DNA of 64,000 bases, taken from the NCBI GenBank assembly GCA_038025085.1, contig CM076144.1, forward strand, positions 32,795,501 through 32,859,500, given 5' to 3'. The position numbers and the translations under genes were made by a program. The notes under the pieces were generated by a model. That model was not told the DNA's origin. It did not search any database and worked only from the letters and a program-made list of their open reading frames with translations. Within the stretch, counting starts at the first letter, position 1. The number at the start of each line of letters is the position of its first letter. The stretch is from Tetragonia tetragonoides. Its lineage: Eukaryota; Streptophyta; Magnoliopsida; Caryophyllales; Aizoaceae. Below, piece after piece: positions 38,501 to 47,089 of this stretch.

Positions 38501-41210
38501 AAATACCTTGACAATGACACAAAATTCAATTATCTAACTTTTTAACATAATAGGTCGTAGATATCAATCCAACTTGATGTACAGAACCAGCAAACACTAG
38601 ATACAACTCTCTCATGTCCACAAGCACTACTAATTTACATAGTCACAGGTTAATACCACCCATTCAATGTATACTTAAACATTAGCACACACTATAATAC
38701 TTACTATGATTTAAATAGATTATTACAACTAAATAGCAGGTTCTCAATTTCCATACCAAAAGTCAATTCAATCACACATACACATAATTAGGCTCAAAAT
38801 GAATGTAAAATGAACCCTACGTAATAGATGTAGTTACCTCAAATACAATTCGGCTCCTAATTGGCGATACCCACGATCTACTAGTTCCAATTCTAACCAA
38901 TCGGCATGGGTAGAACGCTGGTGCGATGGGGCTGGTGGTTCTCACACCGGAGAACTACGGGCAGGGTTGCTAGCGGTGTTGTCCGCGGATTGACCGATGA
39001 CGACAACGGGATGGGCTGGGTCTGGTTGTGCGCTGGTGGTGTTTCATGGTGTGAGCTGATGGTGATCGTGAGTAGTGGTAGGTGGCTGGTGTCTCCATGT
39101 TCAGAGCAAAGAGAAAGTGAAATAAATTTGAGAAATGATTAAGTAGAAGGAGAAAGTCGGTTAATAAAGAGCTTCCTTAACCAAATTGACTTTTCTTTTA
39201 ACCTTATTGGACCCTGACCACTAACATACATGGGCTCTCATAGTTTTCTAGGGAGGCTCCTAAAGTCCTAATTATATTTAGAAGTCATTGCTTCTCCAAT
39301 TTGGGTCAATCTACAAAAACATAGAGCTTTCTTCTATGGTGGGTTTTCTTATGGGTCCATGTGTACATATAAATATACTAATTGCATCCATTCCAACCGT
39401 TATAATCTTGTTCATTTTCCTAGCCTTTTCTAACTATGGGCATGCTACTACACTTTAAAATCTCATTCAATATCAACTAGGAGGAGCATCTGATTTAAAA
39501 AAAGAAGAAAAAAGATTATAAGTATAACATAACATTTAACAATAGTCAGAGCACATACCAAATATCATTTGTACAAAGTATATTTTACTTGAGAATATGC
39601 TAAAACATTTATTTTCCGATTATAGAAAATGCTATGAATATACGGGGTATTACAACACATTCTTGGCAGAAGGAACCAGCCAGGACTCCGCCGCTGTAGC
39701 ATATCATGGGTATTGAGCTTACCAAGCAACAGAGCCCACACAAATGAACGCACCTTAAGAGGTACCTTACACTTCCAAATTTATGTGGACAAAGGAAAAT
39801 ATGGGAATTGAGAGGGAAGGCTAAGTTGATGAAGGAAGGACTTCCAAGAGAAGATCCCAGACGAGTCCCTAATCCAAGTCCGGGAGTCGTCCCTAGAGAC
39901 GAGCAAAGTAGTGTTGACAACACTCAAGAGGGAGACAAGCTCCTCCATCTCTCTATCATGCGGAGGTCGCCGTCAATGTAGGTCCTATGAGCCGCCAGTG
40001 TTAGAGTAAAAAGCAGACACTGGCGCCCCATGGATAGTAGACAACCGGTAGACCCTAGGGTATGTGGAAGAGAACGTGGAGTCACCCTTCCACACATCCT
40101 CCCAGAACCGAACCTGACAACCATTAACTAACAATTACATCAGCAACCGTACCAGCCACTACATAAACACCTTTTTTGTGACTTCTCAGCATTGCTCTAA
40201 ATGGCTACACCATTCCCCCCCCCCCCCCCCCCCGCCCCTAATGCAAAGCAGAAAAGGAATGTGGGTTTCAAATGCAGGTGTCGCAGGTCAGTATAATCCC
40301 AAAGATTCATAGGAAATTTCATTGAAGCCAACAACAAAGGTATACTTCAAAGACATACCGTTCCAATGGCAAGAGCAACATCTTCATTAGTATGATGATC
40401 ATCAATATGAATATCACCAGTAGCTCTCACATGCACATCAAATAACCCATGTGAAGCTAGTTGCTACATGAAATCAAAACACACTCAGAACTTCCTCCAC
40501 CAAATAACTGGTTAAAAAAAAGGACAAAGAACTCTAAACTGAAAATACTCACATCCAACATATGATCCAGAAAAGGGATGGAAGTGTTGCTATCAGCAAC
40601 CCCTGTACCATCCAAGTTTATCTTCACATGCACATTGGTCTCTTTTGTCACTCTCTTCACCTCCCCAATTCGACCTATTAATCATAAAAAGTAAATATAA
40701 TATATTATTTCAAAAAGAACCCAGAAAATATTAAGAGCAACAAAATAAAGGGTATCATTTATTTCCCTCAAAAAAAAAAAAAAAAATATATATATATATC
40801 ATCTTTTGCTACCTGATTGTTTTTTTAAATTCATTCATTTAGTGACAGAGCTACTACTTAAGTCAACAATTATTCTTAGTTTTTCCTTTCCGAATTGCTA
40901 AGCAAACAAACTGATGAGTGAAAGTGAAAATGAAACAACAAATGAGTTAAAAGGAAACATAATCACCAGTTGTAAGAGAAGCAGAGGTTGCTGGGGAGCC
41001 ATTGTCATCAACCAATGAAGCTTTAAGAGTTGTGGTTATTGGGTTATTCATGAGCTTGAGATTTTTGCGATTGTTGTGGTTTGAGAATAAAGGTAATTGA
41101 AGAGGGTTAACAGGAATTAGAGAGGTTGAAGAAACTCTAATTTTAGGGTTGAGTAGCTGAGAACAACCACCAGGAATTGACAGCGCCATGAAGGAGGAGA
41201 GAGATTCCAC
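17541..41210 (-). CDS. HISN5: Imidazoleglycerol-phosphate dehydratase (histidine biosynthesis), plastid
   Basis: Eight exons on the minus strand: 41210-40967, 40674-40553, 40463-40359, 34614-34522, 29573-29499, 21051-20989, 19864-19755 and 17568-17541 (TAA). They total 840 nt and 279 aa, and every junction is GT-AG and frame-consistent. The enzyme (EC 4.2.1.19) dehydrates imidazole glycerol phosphate to imidazole acetol phosphate using two Mn ions. Family motifs are complete: FLDHMLDQLASHG, the metal motif DDHHTNED (exon 3), [19 protein letters not shown], and the second metal motif [14 protein letters not shown] (exon 7), ending SSKGVLSRS. The first ~80 residues are Ser/Thr-rich and basic, fitting a plastid transit peptide. 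A second Met at 41189 is also possible. Introns 1 and 2 are normal (292 and 89 bp), but introns 3-7 are 5.7, 4.9, 8.4, 1.1 and 2.2 kb and mostly full of transposons. The final exon has only 28 nt. No frame damage is visible, so the gene is probably functional. Confidence 0.93.
18650..19377 (+). mobile_element. 5'-truncated LINE (family 1) in IGPD intron 7
   Basis: It codes for the C-terminal zf-RVT-like region of a plant L1-type [16 protein letters not shown], a Cys/His cluster [16 protein letters not shown] and a W-rich end ([23 protein letters not shown]) at 18789-19184. An AATAAAA-bearing 3' UTR and a poly(A) tail (~19359-19377) follow. It lies antisense to the host gene. No clear target duplication was found. 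Confidence 0.85.
20290..20490 (-). other. Possible tRNA-derived SINE remnant with poly-C run
   Basis: On the minus strand the sequence has a B-box-like GTTCAAGCC within GGTCCCAAGTTCAAGCC, with an A-box-like stretch about 50 bp before it. A run of ten or more C lies at ~20381-20391. The match to RNA polymerase III boxes is weak. Confidence 0.3.
21217..22907. mobile_element. Foldback/MULE-like element with ~350-bp terminal inverted repeats
   Basis: The left arm (~21217-21567) and right arm (~22524-22907) are imperfect inverse complements. Both start TTTCCACTTTGGT reading inward and contain TATTGCATAATCATT, GGTATTAGAAATAGTTT and a CCACCACC-rich inner part. The loop is filled by a later LINE insertion. 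The outer ends show no clear target duplication, so the superfamily is uncertain. Confidence 0.75.
21585..22506 (-). mobile_element. 5'-truncated LINE (family 1) inserted in the foldback loop
   Basis: It is flanked by a 17-bp target duplication, ACACTTGCAAATCAATC at 21568-21584 and the same with one change at 22507-22523. On the minus strand it reads a frame-shifted end of the LINE RT protein ([18 protein letters not shown], a Cys/His cluster, [14 protein letters not shown]), then the tail TCTTATCTAAAAAAG. It is in the same orientation as the IGPD gene. Confidence 0.9.
23027..23551. repeat. Direct tandem duplication, ~254-bp unit, two copies
   Basis: Copies start at the two TCTGGCCTT positions, 23027 and 23281. 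They are nearly identical except for a small insertion (CTTCTAGCCAATC region) in the second. They include GGGGTCT(G/A)CAAGGTCGAGATGTATGTAGTCTTA, which resembles the 3' end of RTE-type LINEs or TS-like SINEs. It lies in IGPD intron 5. Confidence 0.9.
23563..26650 (-). mobile_element. LINE ORF1-like element, split by another LINE
   Basis: Reading on the minus strand, ~26650-25449 and 24350-23563 appear to be one element with a poly(A) end (poly-T at ~23564-23580). It holds degenerate ORF1-like frames. The first is 26554-26189 ([22 protein letters not shown], then a basic Trp-containing region), which resembles the N-terminal domain of plant LINE ORF1 proteins. The others are an acidic segment at 24320-23928 and a C-terminal piece at 23868-23671. 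The insertion at 24361-25448 interrupts it. The assignment rests on general resemblance and context. Confidence 0.5.
24361..25448. mobile_element. LINE (family 1) with inverted 5' half (twin-priming type)
   Basis: The left part (24361-~24957) is minus-oriented, with poly-T at its left end and the LINE RT C-terminus ([20 protein letters not shown] and on). The right part (~24958-25440) is plus-oriented and encodes the immediately preceding protein segment ([18 protein letters not shown] through to ISLPSQFPH). The two meet exactly where they would join in a normal copy ([10 protein letters not shown]). The short direct repeat AGAGCATTTT flanks it (24351-24360 and 25449-25458; another AGAGCATT lies at 25441). 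Confidence 0.85.
26700..28083 (-). mobile_element. 5'-truncated LINE (family 1), RT C-terminal half
   Basis: This is one of the two longest family-1 copies. On the minus strand it reads [31 protein letters not shown], then [18 protein letters not shown] and [10 protein letters not shown] (28082-27237). One in-frame stop where other copies have Trp (FVWTL) separates this from the C-terminal frame 27218-26784 with the zf-RVT-like Cys/His cluster. It lies in IGPD intron 5, sense to the gene. Confidence 0.88.
28084..28923 (-). mobile_element. 5'-truncated LINE (family 1) with an internal ~90-bp duplication
   Basis: It directly abuts the preceding LINE. The minus-strand frames 28922-28524 and 28382-28158 match the C-terminal LINE protein. 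A block around GGCTAAGTTGATGAAGG occurs twice (~28700 and ~28793), so the protein piece [15 protein letters not shown] is repeated in altered form. Confidence 0.82.
29611..30041. repeat. Direct tandem duplication, ~217-bp unit
   Basis: Copies start at TAGCACCAAGAAAATATT, positions 29611 and 29828, and run to about 30041 with few differences. It lies at the exon-5 side of IGPD intron 4. Confidence 0.9.
30110..30745. other. Intron stretch, possibly a solo-LTR remnant
   Basis: The sequence has a TTTAAATAGAAGAGAAGG promoter-like motif near 30395 and a layout like plant LTR leader sequences. I could not fix TG/CA ends or a target duplication, so identity is unproven. No coding potential was found. 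Confidence 0.25.
30868..31601 (-). mobile_element. Old, diverged LINE (family 1) interrupted by a SINE
   Basis: The minus strand resembles the family-1 3' end (LNTHDVL, CVCALQP, HLWYIWLELN-like codons), but no long frame remains. It looks older than the other copies. The SINE at 30968-31138 sits within it. Confidence 0.6.
30968..31138 (-). mobile_element. tRNA-derived SINE in IGPD intron 4
   Basis: On the minus strand: a tRNA-like head, GTAGCTCCGCTGGTAAG (A box), then AAGTTCGAGCTCC (B box, weakened). A body reading GGGCCACTAGAGGTTTTTCTAG follows, and the tail ends in an A run. It is the same family as 53629-53790. Confidence 0.8.
32525..33902 (+). mobile_element. 5'-truncated LINE (family 1) with duplicated 3' tail, IGPD intron 4
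   Basis: It is flanked by a 19-bp target duplication, AAGAATATTGCTCAATCAT (32506-32524 and 33903-33921). The frames read [38 protein letters not shown] and on to [19 protein letters not shown], with a few frameshifts. The last ~57 bp of the 3' end, including its poly(A), occur twice in tandem (~33787-33844 and 33846-33902). It is antisense to the IGPD gene. Confidence 0.9.
35192..35901 (-). repeat. 3' LTR of the LARD-like element, internally deleted
   Basis: The first ~70 bp and last ~640 bp match the ends of the 2.8-kb LTR, and the middle is missing. The promoter/minisatellite section found in the other LTR is absent here. Confidence 0.88.
36832..36843 (-). other. tRNA primer binding site of the LARD-like element
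   Basis: A perfect TGGTATCAGAGC on the minus strand, three bases inside the right LTR. Confidence 0.9.
36847..39654 (-). repeat. 5' LTR (2.8 kb) of the LARD-like element
   Basis: This is an unusually long LTR beginning TGTAACACCCC and ending GGGGTATTACA. It contains the 35-bp minisatellite at 37591-37905. Short frames inside it (e.g. 38906-39142) resemble no protein family I know. Confidence 0.88.
37591..37905. repeat. 35-bp minisatellite, nine units, inside the long LTR
   Basis: The unit is about CTGTAACTAGCC(T)T, then CGGCTCTTCCC, then an AATAAGGGG end. Nine tandem copies with small variation (GCGGC/TCGGC, AATAAG/GTATAG) fill exactly 315 bp. Confidence 0.93.
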
Positions 41211-41489
41211 CCGGGAGAGGAGAAGTGGCTAGAGGTCGCAGGATGATCGAGAGAATTGAAACAAAAACGACTGCGTTCTAGTTGAGATCAGAACTCCCGA
41301 ATCAAGATCCGTTAACCCGTAAAACTAGAAATTTTTGGATGGACCTCGATGACAAAAACGCGGGGCTATGTTGGTAATATTACGCACCTCAGCTCTGCAA
41401 TCGACAGTCGCCTTCTCTCACTCATCAACCTCCCATTGATTTCAATGAAATTTGGTAGCTTCGCACGCCGAAATTAATTGACAAACTTA
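41211..41489 (-). promoter_or_regulatory. Presumed 5' UTR and proximal promoter of the IGPD gene
   Basis: This 279-bp stretch lies between the IGPD start codon and the Harbinger-like element. Part of it (41243-41318, AGAATTGAAACAAAAACGAC and onward) is duplicated at 43483-43558. No TATA box was fixed. Confidence 0.4.
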
Positions 41490-42474
41490 GGGTCCGTTTG
41501 GTTCATCATTTTCCTGGCTCAGAAACGAAATCAAGTAACAGACTCCATTTGAGGTTGTTTGGTTGGAGACAATTGGTAATCCACTCCCTTACTCTCTGGT
41601 AATCAAACCCCCCATTTTGAAACCCACCTCACCCCCAAGGAATCAGTTTTCATTACCCTCTGGTATCAACATAAACTAAAATGCTCGACTCTGTCCCCTA
41701 GCTCCCCGCCGATCCCGCTCCAGTCTTTCTCGCTCCTAGTGGACCCCCTTCTTCCTCCGCCGAGCCTCCTGTCTCCTGCCCTATTCTGATGCTTGTCTCC
41801 AAATTTTGATTTTTTATTTTATTTTTTCATCCACGCATTTTTTGTTTTTACAATTTTAGAAATGGGAAATTTGCTGCGAAATCAACGATTTTCCTGATTA
41901 GATCAACATCTCAAGAACTGTTGCAAGAAATCAGCATTTTAATGGCTGATGTGAGAAAAAGACGGTGATGGTTGTTTTGGCTTATGGGGATAAAGCAAAC
42001 AGAAGGGAAAAGCCAAGAAGAGAGAGTGAGTGTGGATTTTTTTTTCCTTTTTTGTTAAATAGGAGAGAGAGTGTGTGTGGATTTTTGTTTTAAAATAAGA
42101 GAGAGAGAGTTACGTGGCTTATAGCTTGGAACTTGGAAGGTGAAATTATTTTATTTTCCTTTTTATTAATTATATTTTGACTTTCATCTTATACCTTGAA
42201 AAATAATTAGAATTCTTTATAATAAAAACATTGATATTTCTTAGTGAACCAAACAATAACAAAGGGAATTGATTACATGGAATTCCATTCAAGTATTTAA
42301 CCAAACAACTAATAAAAGTAATGGATATTATTACCATTCTATTCCCTTATTTGATTTCATTCCATTTACATTCCATTATTTGAACCAAACGGGCCGTAAT
42401 GAACACTATTACCATTTCAACCCTTTATTTGATTCCATTCCATTTACATTCCATCATTTGAACCAAACGGGCCC
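41490..42474. mobile_element. PIF/Harbinger-like non-autonomous DNA element, copy 1
   Basis: The terminal inverted repeats are GGGTCCGTTTGGTTCA and TTGAACCAAACGGGCCC. The 3-bp target duplication TTA lies at 41487-41489 and 42475-42477, as expected for Tourist/Harbinger elements. It is 985 bp long with no transposase frame. The right end is partly duplicated: GAACCAAACGGGCC occurs at ~42380 and again at the terminus. Confidence 0.85.
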
Positions 42475-42914
42475 TTAATTGTTTAGATAGTTTCTCTCAA
42501 TTTTTAGGATTCATCTACACCCAATTTGAGTATTATTTGTTTGATTTATTTTTTCGAATTTTGTTCACCGAAGGTATGGTACGGGGGACGGTGGTGGCTG
42601 GTGTGTTACATTTGTGTGTGGAGGAGAGAGAGAGTTAATCGAGCGGGTTAGGTGGTGTTGTGGGTGGTGTTTTCACGGTGGTCAGTGGTGCGACTATGGA
42701 GGAAAGGGGTTGCGTTAATGGTTGAGGTAATGAGGAGAGAGTGCTCTGTGCTTGTGCGTGGTGACTGTCACTGACTGGTGGGTGATGTGAAAATCGCAAG
42801 TCATTGATGGCTGAGAATGACGATGACGATGACGATGATTGATTTGATTGTTTTCTTTTCTTTTTTTTTGGTTTTTTTTTTTTTTTTTTTTTTTTTGTTG
42901 AGCGGGTTAGGCGA

Positions 42915-43240
42915 ATAATTCATAGAAATTATATGATTTATCAATTATAAATGTAAGTTTCATAAAAAAAAGAAATCATATGGTTTATCAATTATAAAAG
43001 TAAGGTTCATAAAAAATAATCTAATGGTTCATAAGGTATAAACGTAAGATTTATTAAAAATAATTTAATAGTTCATAAGCTAGTAGCGACTTAGTGTAAG
43101 GTTCATTAAAAATAGTCTAATGGTTAATACGCTATAAATCTAAGTTTCATAATTATTATTCTAATGATTCATCAATCATAAACGTAGGGTTCATAAAAAA
43201 TAATCTAATTATTTAATGAAAAAATACTTAATGGTTCATT
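42915..43240. repeat. AT-rich minisatellite, ~55-bp degenerate unit
   Basis: The theme AATAATCTAATGGTTCATAAGCTATAAACGTAAGGTTCATAAAA recurs about six times with heavy variation. Confidence 0.75.
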
Positions 43241-43317
43241 AAAAAAATAATTTAAAAAATTCTGTTTTTGAACTCCCAAAAAAATATTCTGGGAAAAAAA
43301 GCTAAAGCATTCATTAG

Positions 43318-43380
43318 AAAAGAAAAAGAAAACGAAAAACAAAAACAAAAACAAAAAGAAAAAGAAAACGAAAAACTCCC
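43318..43380. repeat. Purine-rich low-complexity tract
   Basis: Imperfect runs of AAAAAC/AAAAAG units. They create a meaningless Phe-rich open frame on the minus strand. Confidence 0.85.
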
Positions 43381-43482
43381 AAAAGAATACAATTGGGTGG
43401 CAGCCACAGACCATTGACCTCGCTAAGAAACGTAAAACTGGAGAACGGTAACAAAGTGGCGAGAGATTGCTGAATGGAGATG

Positions 43483-43558
43483 GTCGAGAGAATTGAAACA
43501 AAAACGACTGCGTTTTAGTTGAGTCCAGAACTCCCGTATCAAGATCCGTACCACCAAA
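43483..43558 (-). repeat. Duplicate of the IGPD 5' upstream segment
   Basis: It matches 41243-41318 at most positions (GAGAGAATTGAAACAAAAAC, GACTGCGTT.TAGTTGAG, AGAACTCCCG.ATCAAGATCCG). It lies about 2.2 kb further upstream in the same orientation. Confidence 0.85.
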
Positions 43559-44074
43559 ACGGATCACACTTCGGGGCTGGTTTTGTTGGATTGGAAACGG
43601 GTGAAAACCGGAAAACTTTTGAATGGACCCGCGTCCATCTAACGTGACTGTGCCGAATAAATTAGAGTTCCAGTTCCTTCGTTGCTTTCCCCGTTTTCTC
43701 TCTCCTCTCCCCGCGACAGCCCCCCTCTCCCCGTGACAGCCCCGTCGACTAATTTGGTCACTATTCTCTCTCCTCCTTTTTCCCCAACCCGACAACACAC
43801 ACCCTTCTAGCCTTGGTAGTCGGAAGGTAATGTCATCAGTCGGTAGTCGGGACGTGTTGTGTGGAGGATAGGAGATGGGTGGTGCACGTTGGATGAAATT
43901 GTGAAAATGCTCTGATGAGTGAATAGTAAAAAGTGAAGATGATTTGATTATATTATTTCAAGGGGCTTTATTTATTTTTATTTTATTATTGTGTGTTTTT
44001 ATTTGTTTTTCATTTATACACTTTGTATATAACTCATTATTATAATTATGATAATGTACTTTATTAGTTATGAA

Positions 44075-44370
44075 GTTTTAATTATAAACGTAGTGGTTCA
44101 CTTAAAATAATCTAGTAGTTTATAAGTTATAAACTTAAGGTTCACTAAAAATAGTTTAATAGCTCATTACTTATAAAAGTAAGGTTAGTTATAAAACAGC
44201 ATAATAGTTCATAAGTTATAAACGTAAGCTTCATTGAAAATACACTTTTAGTTCATAAGCTATAGACGTAAGCTTCATTGAAAATACCCTAATAGTTTAT
44301 AAGCTATACACATATGGTTCATTTAAAATAGTCTGATACCTCATAAGTTATAAACGTATGATTCTTTTTT
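44075..44370. repeat. Second block of the AT-rich minisatellite
   Basis: The same TTATAAACGTAAG.TTCA theme as in 42915-43240, five or six units. The two blocks flank the duplicated IGPD upstream segment. Confidence 0.75.
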
Positions 44371-45935
44371 CTTTTTTTGGTCAACTAAAAGTTGTTTTCA
44401 TTAACCATGTACACGTTTAATTACAACGGGCGGTTTGACACACCAACCAGGTTAAAAAATAAGCATACTCTATCACCAAAATGATCACCTATTAACAAAG
44501 AACATGACACCTTTTAGGAAGGGTACACAGTTCTTCACGTCATCCTAGGGACACAATGGTATCCTACATATAGGATAACTGTTTAGACTATCTAAGATAT
44601 TTTTCCATTTTGGTATTCTACTCCCTCTGATGTGAACTTCATTAACAATGGCAATCACAATCTGCTTCATAGTAGTTCTCTCTTGCTGGAACCTCAACCT
44701 ATTTCTTGTACTCCAAAGATGATATACAGTAGCTGCAAATAGGAATGTCAGAATACAAGATCGAGTTTTGTTGTTCTTACTTCTTTCGCATCCATCTAAC
44801 TTCATCAATCCACCCAGTTCGGTGCCTACTGATCCCAAACCATTTAAGAATACAGTTCCATATATACTTAGAGAAAGAGCACTTAAAGAGAAGGGGCTCC
44901 ATGTCTTCATCCTCTCCTGAGTCACAAAGGGTACAAGCTAGAGGCACTTGTGGACTCCAAACTGCACATCTAGTTATTGTATTCAGACGACCATGCAAAG
45001 CTAGCCAGTATATAAACCTATGGCTAGGGAGCAGACCTTGCATGAGGATCAGTCGTTTCCATGGCACAGCAGTGGTGGAATCAGTCAGGAACATGTAGGC
45101 TTTCTTGATACTATATTTATCATGCAGTGAGAATGAGTTCAGATTTTGAATAGTTGCGTCTCTATCTCCAAGTCAATTCCTTTTATCAATGATTTTCCTT
45201 ACTAACCAACTTACCTGAGCTGGTATTTTTGCAGTAAACACAGAAGCCTTCTTCAAGTAATATGTGTCAACCCACTTAACCTAGAGGCAGTCTTTTTTCT
45301 GAGTAATAGCCCATAATAGCTTACCCCATAGCTGCCTTATTCCATCTGTAGATGTCAAGAATGTTCAAACCTCCAGCCATCAGAGGTGTATAGATCTTGT
45401 CCCAAACAATGAGGCTTTTTTTCAGAAGTTAAATCCTAACCCGTCCACAGAATAGTTCTACAAGCATACAATCATCTTTATAACATTAGCTTCTTTAATA
45501 ACATGGAGATTTGGGACCAGTACGTCTGAATACCAAAGAGAACACTATTAACCAATTGCAATCTACCTCTATAAGAAAGGAACTTAGAGGTCCAGCAATT
45601 GATAAAAGCCACAATTTTATCAACAAGAGATTTACACTTTATTGTGATTAACTTCTTAGAGAAAAGAGGTACTCCAAGATATTTAAAAGGGAGTTCTCCT
45701 GGTGTAAAACCCATCTTCTCTATGATCTTATTCTTCTCATCATTTGCAAACCCGAGCAATATAAATAGCAGACTTATCTATATTAACCTTCAATCCAAAA
45801 ACATTTTGAAAAGTGCTCAAATACTTCAAACAACAATTTCACCAATATTAGATCACCTTTGCTGAAAAGGAGGAGATTATCAAAATCGAGACTAATAATG
45901 ATGACGGTTGTCTCGGACCATGATACACATACACT
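44371..45935 (-). mobile_element. 5'-truncated LINE of a second family (L1-like RT C-terminus)
   Basis: Minus-strand frames run in order: FGLKVNIDKSAIYIA near 45780, GFTPGELPFKYLGVPLFSKK and CWTSKFLSYRGRLQLVNSVLFGIQTYW (45759-45478), then PWKRLILMQGLLPSHRFIYWLALHGRLNT with a Cys cluster (45094-44777). The terminal frame is LFAATVYHLWSTRNRLRF (44925-44545). Frameshifts and stops separate them. The sequence is clearly different from family 1, and no family-1 tail is present. Confidence 0.85.
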
Positions 45936-47086
45936 AAGTGTATATTTCAATTATATACACAAGCTCTCTTAACCGTACATGTCTCAAGATTGATAGAATA
46001 TTCCTTTACCCCATTTGTGCAATAAATATAGAAGTAGAATTTTTTTAACTCAAATTGGAACTTAGGATTGAAATTTAGTTTTTAAATTTCAAATGGAAAA
46101 TGGTGCCTTATTAATTATTCTCTCATTCCCCATGCATTAGTAACAACATCTAATCACCTATTAATTAGAAATAAAAATAAAAACGCACATCCATCTGAAC
46201 ACCGACCACCATAAATAAAGGACCTACGTACCACCCTACCCACAATAACTTTTCCGGTGGACAAATTTTTCGATTACACAACGCAAACATGAAAGAGGAG
46301 AAGTCGATCCCTTTAATACCCGACCCAACATTTTTTCGGCGAGACACTACAAATTGTTTGGAAAATAAAATTTTAGTGAGACAACACAAAATTAGTTGGA
46401 AAATAAATTTCGACGTTACACCATTTTTTTCCGGACAAGATTGCAAACAAAATTGATAGGAGTTAACGTAAAAACAAGGGTTAAAATTACGAATGAATAT
46501 TATGGAAGTAAAACTACTGAATGCACCAATTTTGCTACCAAGTCTTGAAATACTTTGAGCAAACTAATTTACTGTCTAAATAACATTAATTCATACCCAA
46601 CAAAGCAAAACTACTAAACGCATTAAATATCAGATAATTCATTTTGCTACTAATATTGAAATCAATGTATGTATATGGTTCATGATCTTATGTTGAATTT
46701 ATGCTACCAACATTGATACTAAAATTGAAATAGTTTATTGGTAGTGTTTTGCTACTAAGATTGACATTTATATTGACGATGATTTATATTACTTATCGGC
46801 CGAAAGCAATGTAAACCTCATATATTATGGCTATTGCCATTATTCTCTCTCATCCCAAAAAAATAATTGACAATAGTAGTAATTGTTGTTGTCACTTTAA
46901 TTTTTTTTAGCTTTCCAATGCACCTACTTATTTCATTTTTGCTCCAAGTGACTTTTCTCTCTCCTCTAACGAAAAAATGGGCTCCAAAACTCCCTCCATT
47001 TTTTGTCACATTTATCAAAAAAGTTGATTCCTTTAACTTGACATGTGGAGGGTTGAGATGAGTTGTGTATATCATGCTACATACAC
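45936..47086. other. Intergenic, nothing recognised
   Basis: AT-rich sequence without plausible exons or repeat structure that I can define. Open frames are short and without family resemblance. Confidence 0.5.
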
Positions 47087-47089
47087 TTA

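Larger units (their letters stand above)
35192..39654 (-). mobile_element. LARD-like non-autonomous LTR retrotransposon with 2.8-kb LTR
   Basis: The LTRs start TGTAACACCCC and end GGGGTATTACA. The left LTR is 35192-35901 (710 bp) and the right is 36847-39654 (2808 bp). The 5-bp target duplication ACACA lies at 35187-35191 and 39655-39659. The primer site TGGTATCAGAGC (minus strand, 36832-36843) and a purine tract next to 35901 (AAGGAAGGTAGAA on the minus strand) place it on the minus strand. The internal region is only 945 bp and codes for nothing recognisable. The left LTR lacks about 2.1 kb of the right LTR (36922-39023 in the right LTR), so the breakpoint is at about 35263. No gag or pol was seen. 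Confidence 0.9.
34838..40122 (-). mobile_element. LINE (family 1) split by an LTR retrotransposon, IGPD intron 3
   Basis: The LINE parts are 34838-35191 and 39660-40122. They join smoothly in the protein ([10 protein letters not shown] followed by the MCRHDEE-like cluster). A 14-bp target duplication ATTAACTAACAATT lies at 34824-34837 and 40123-40136. The minus-strand frames include [18 protein letters not shown] codons near 35090. The insertion between the halves is the LARD-like element 35192-39654. Confidence 0.9.

Noticed and set aside
43205..43798. 197-codon open frame on the minus strand with a Phe-rich hydrophobic run
   Set aside because: The hydrophobic part is the translation of an AAAAAC/AAAAAG low-complexity tract, and the rest matches no family. 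It overlaps the duplicated IGPD upstream segment.
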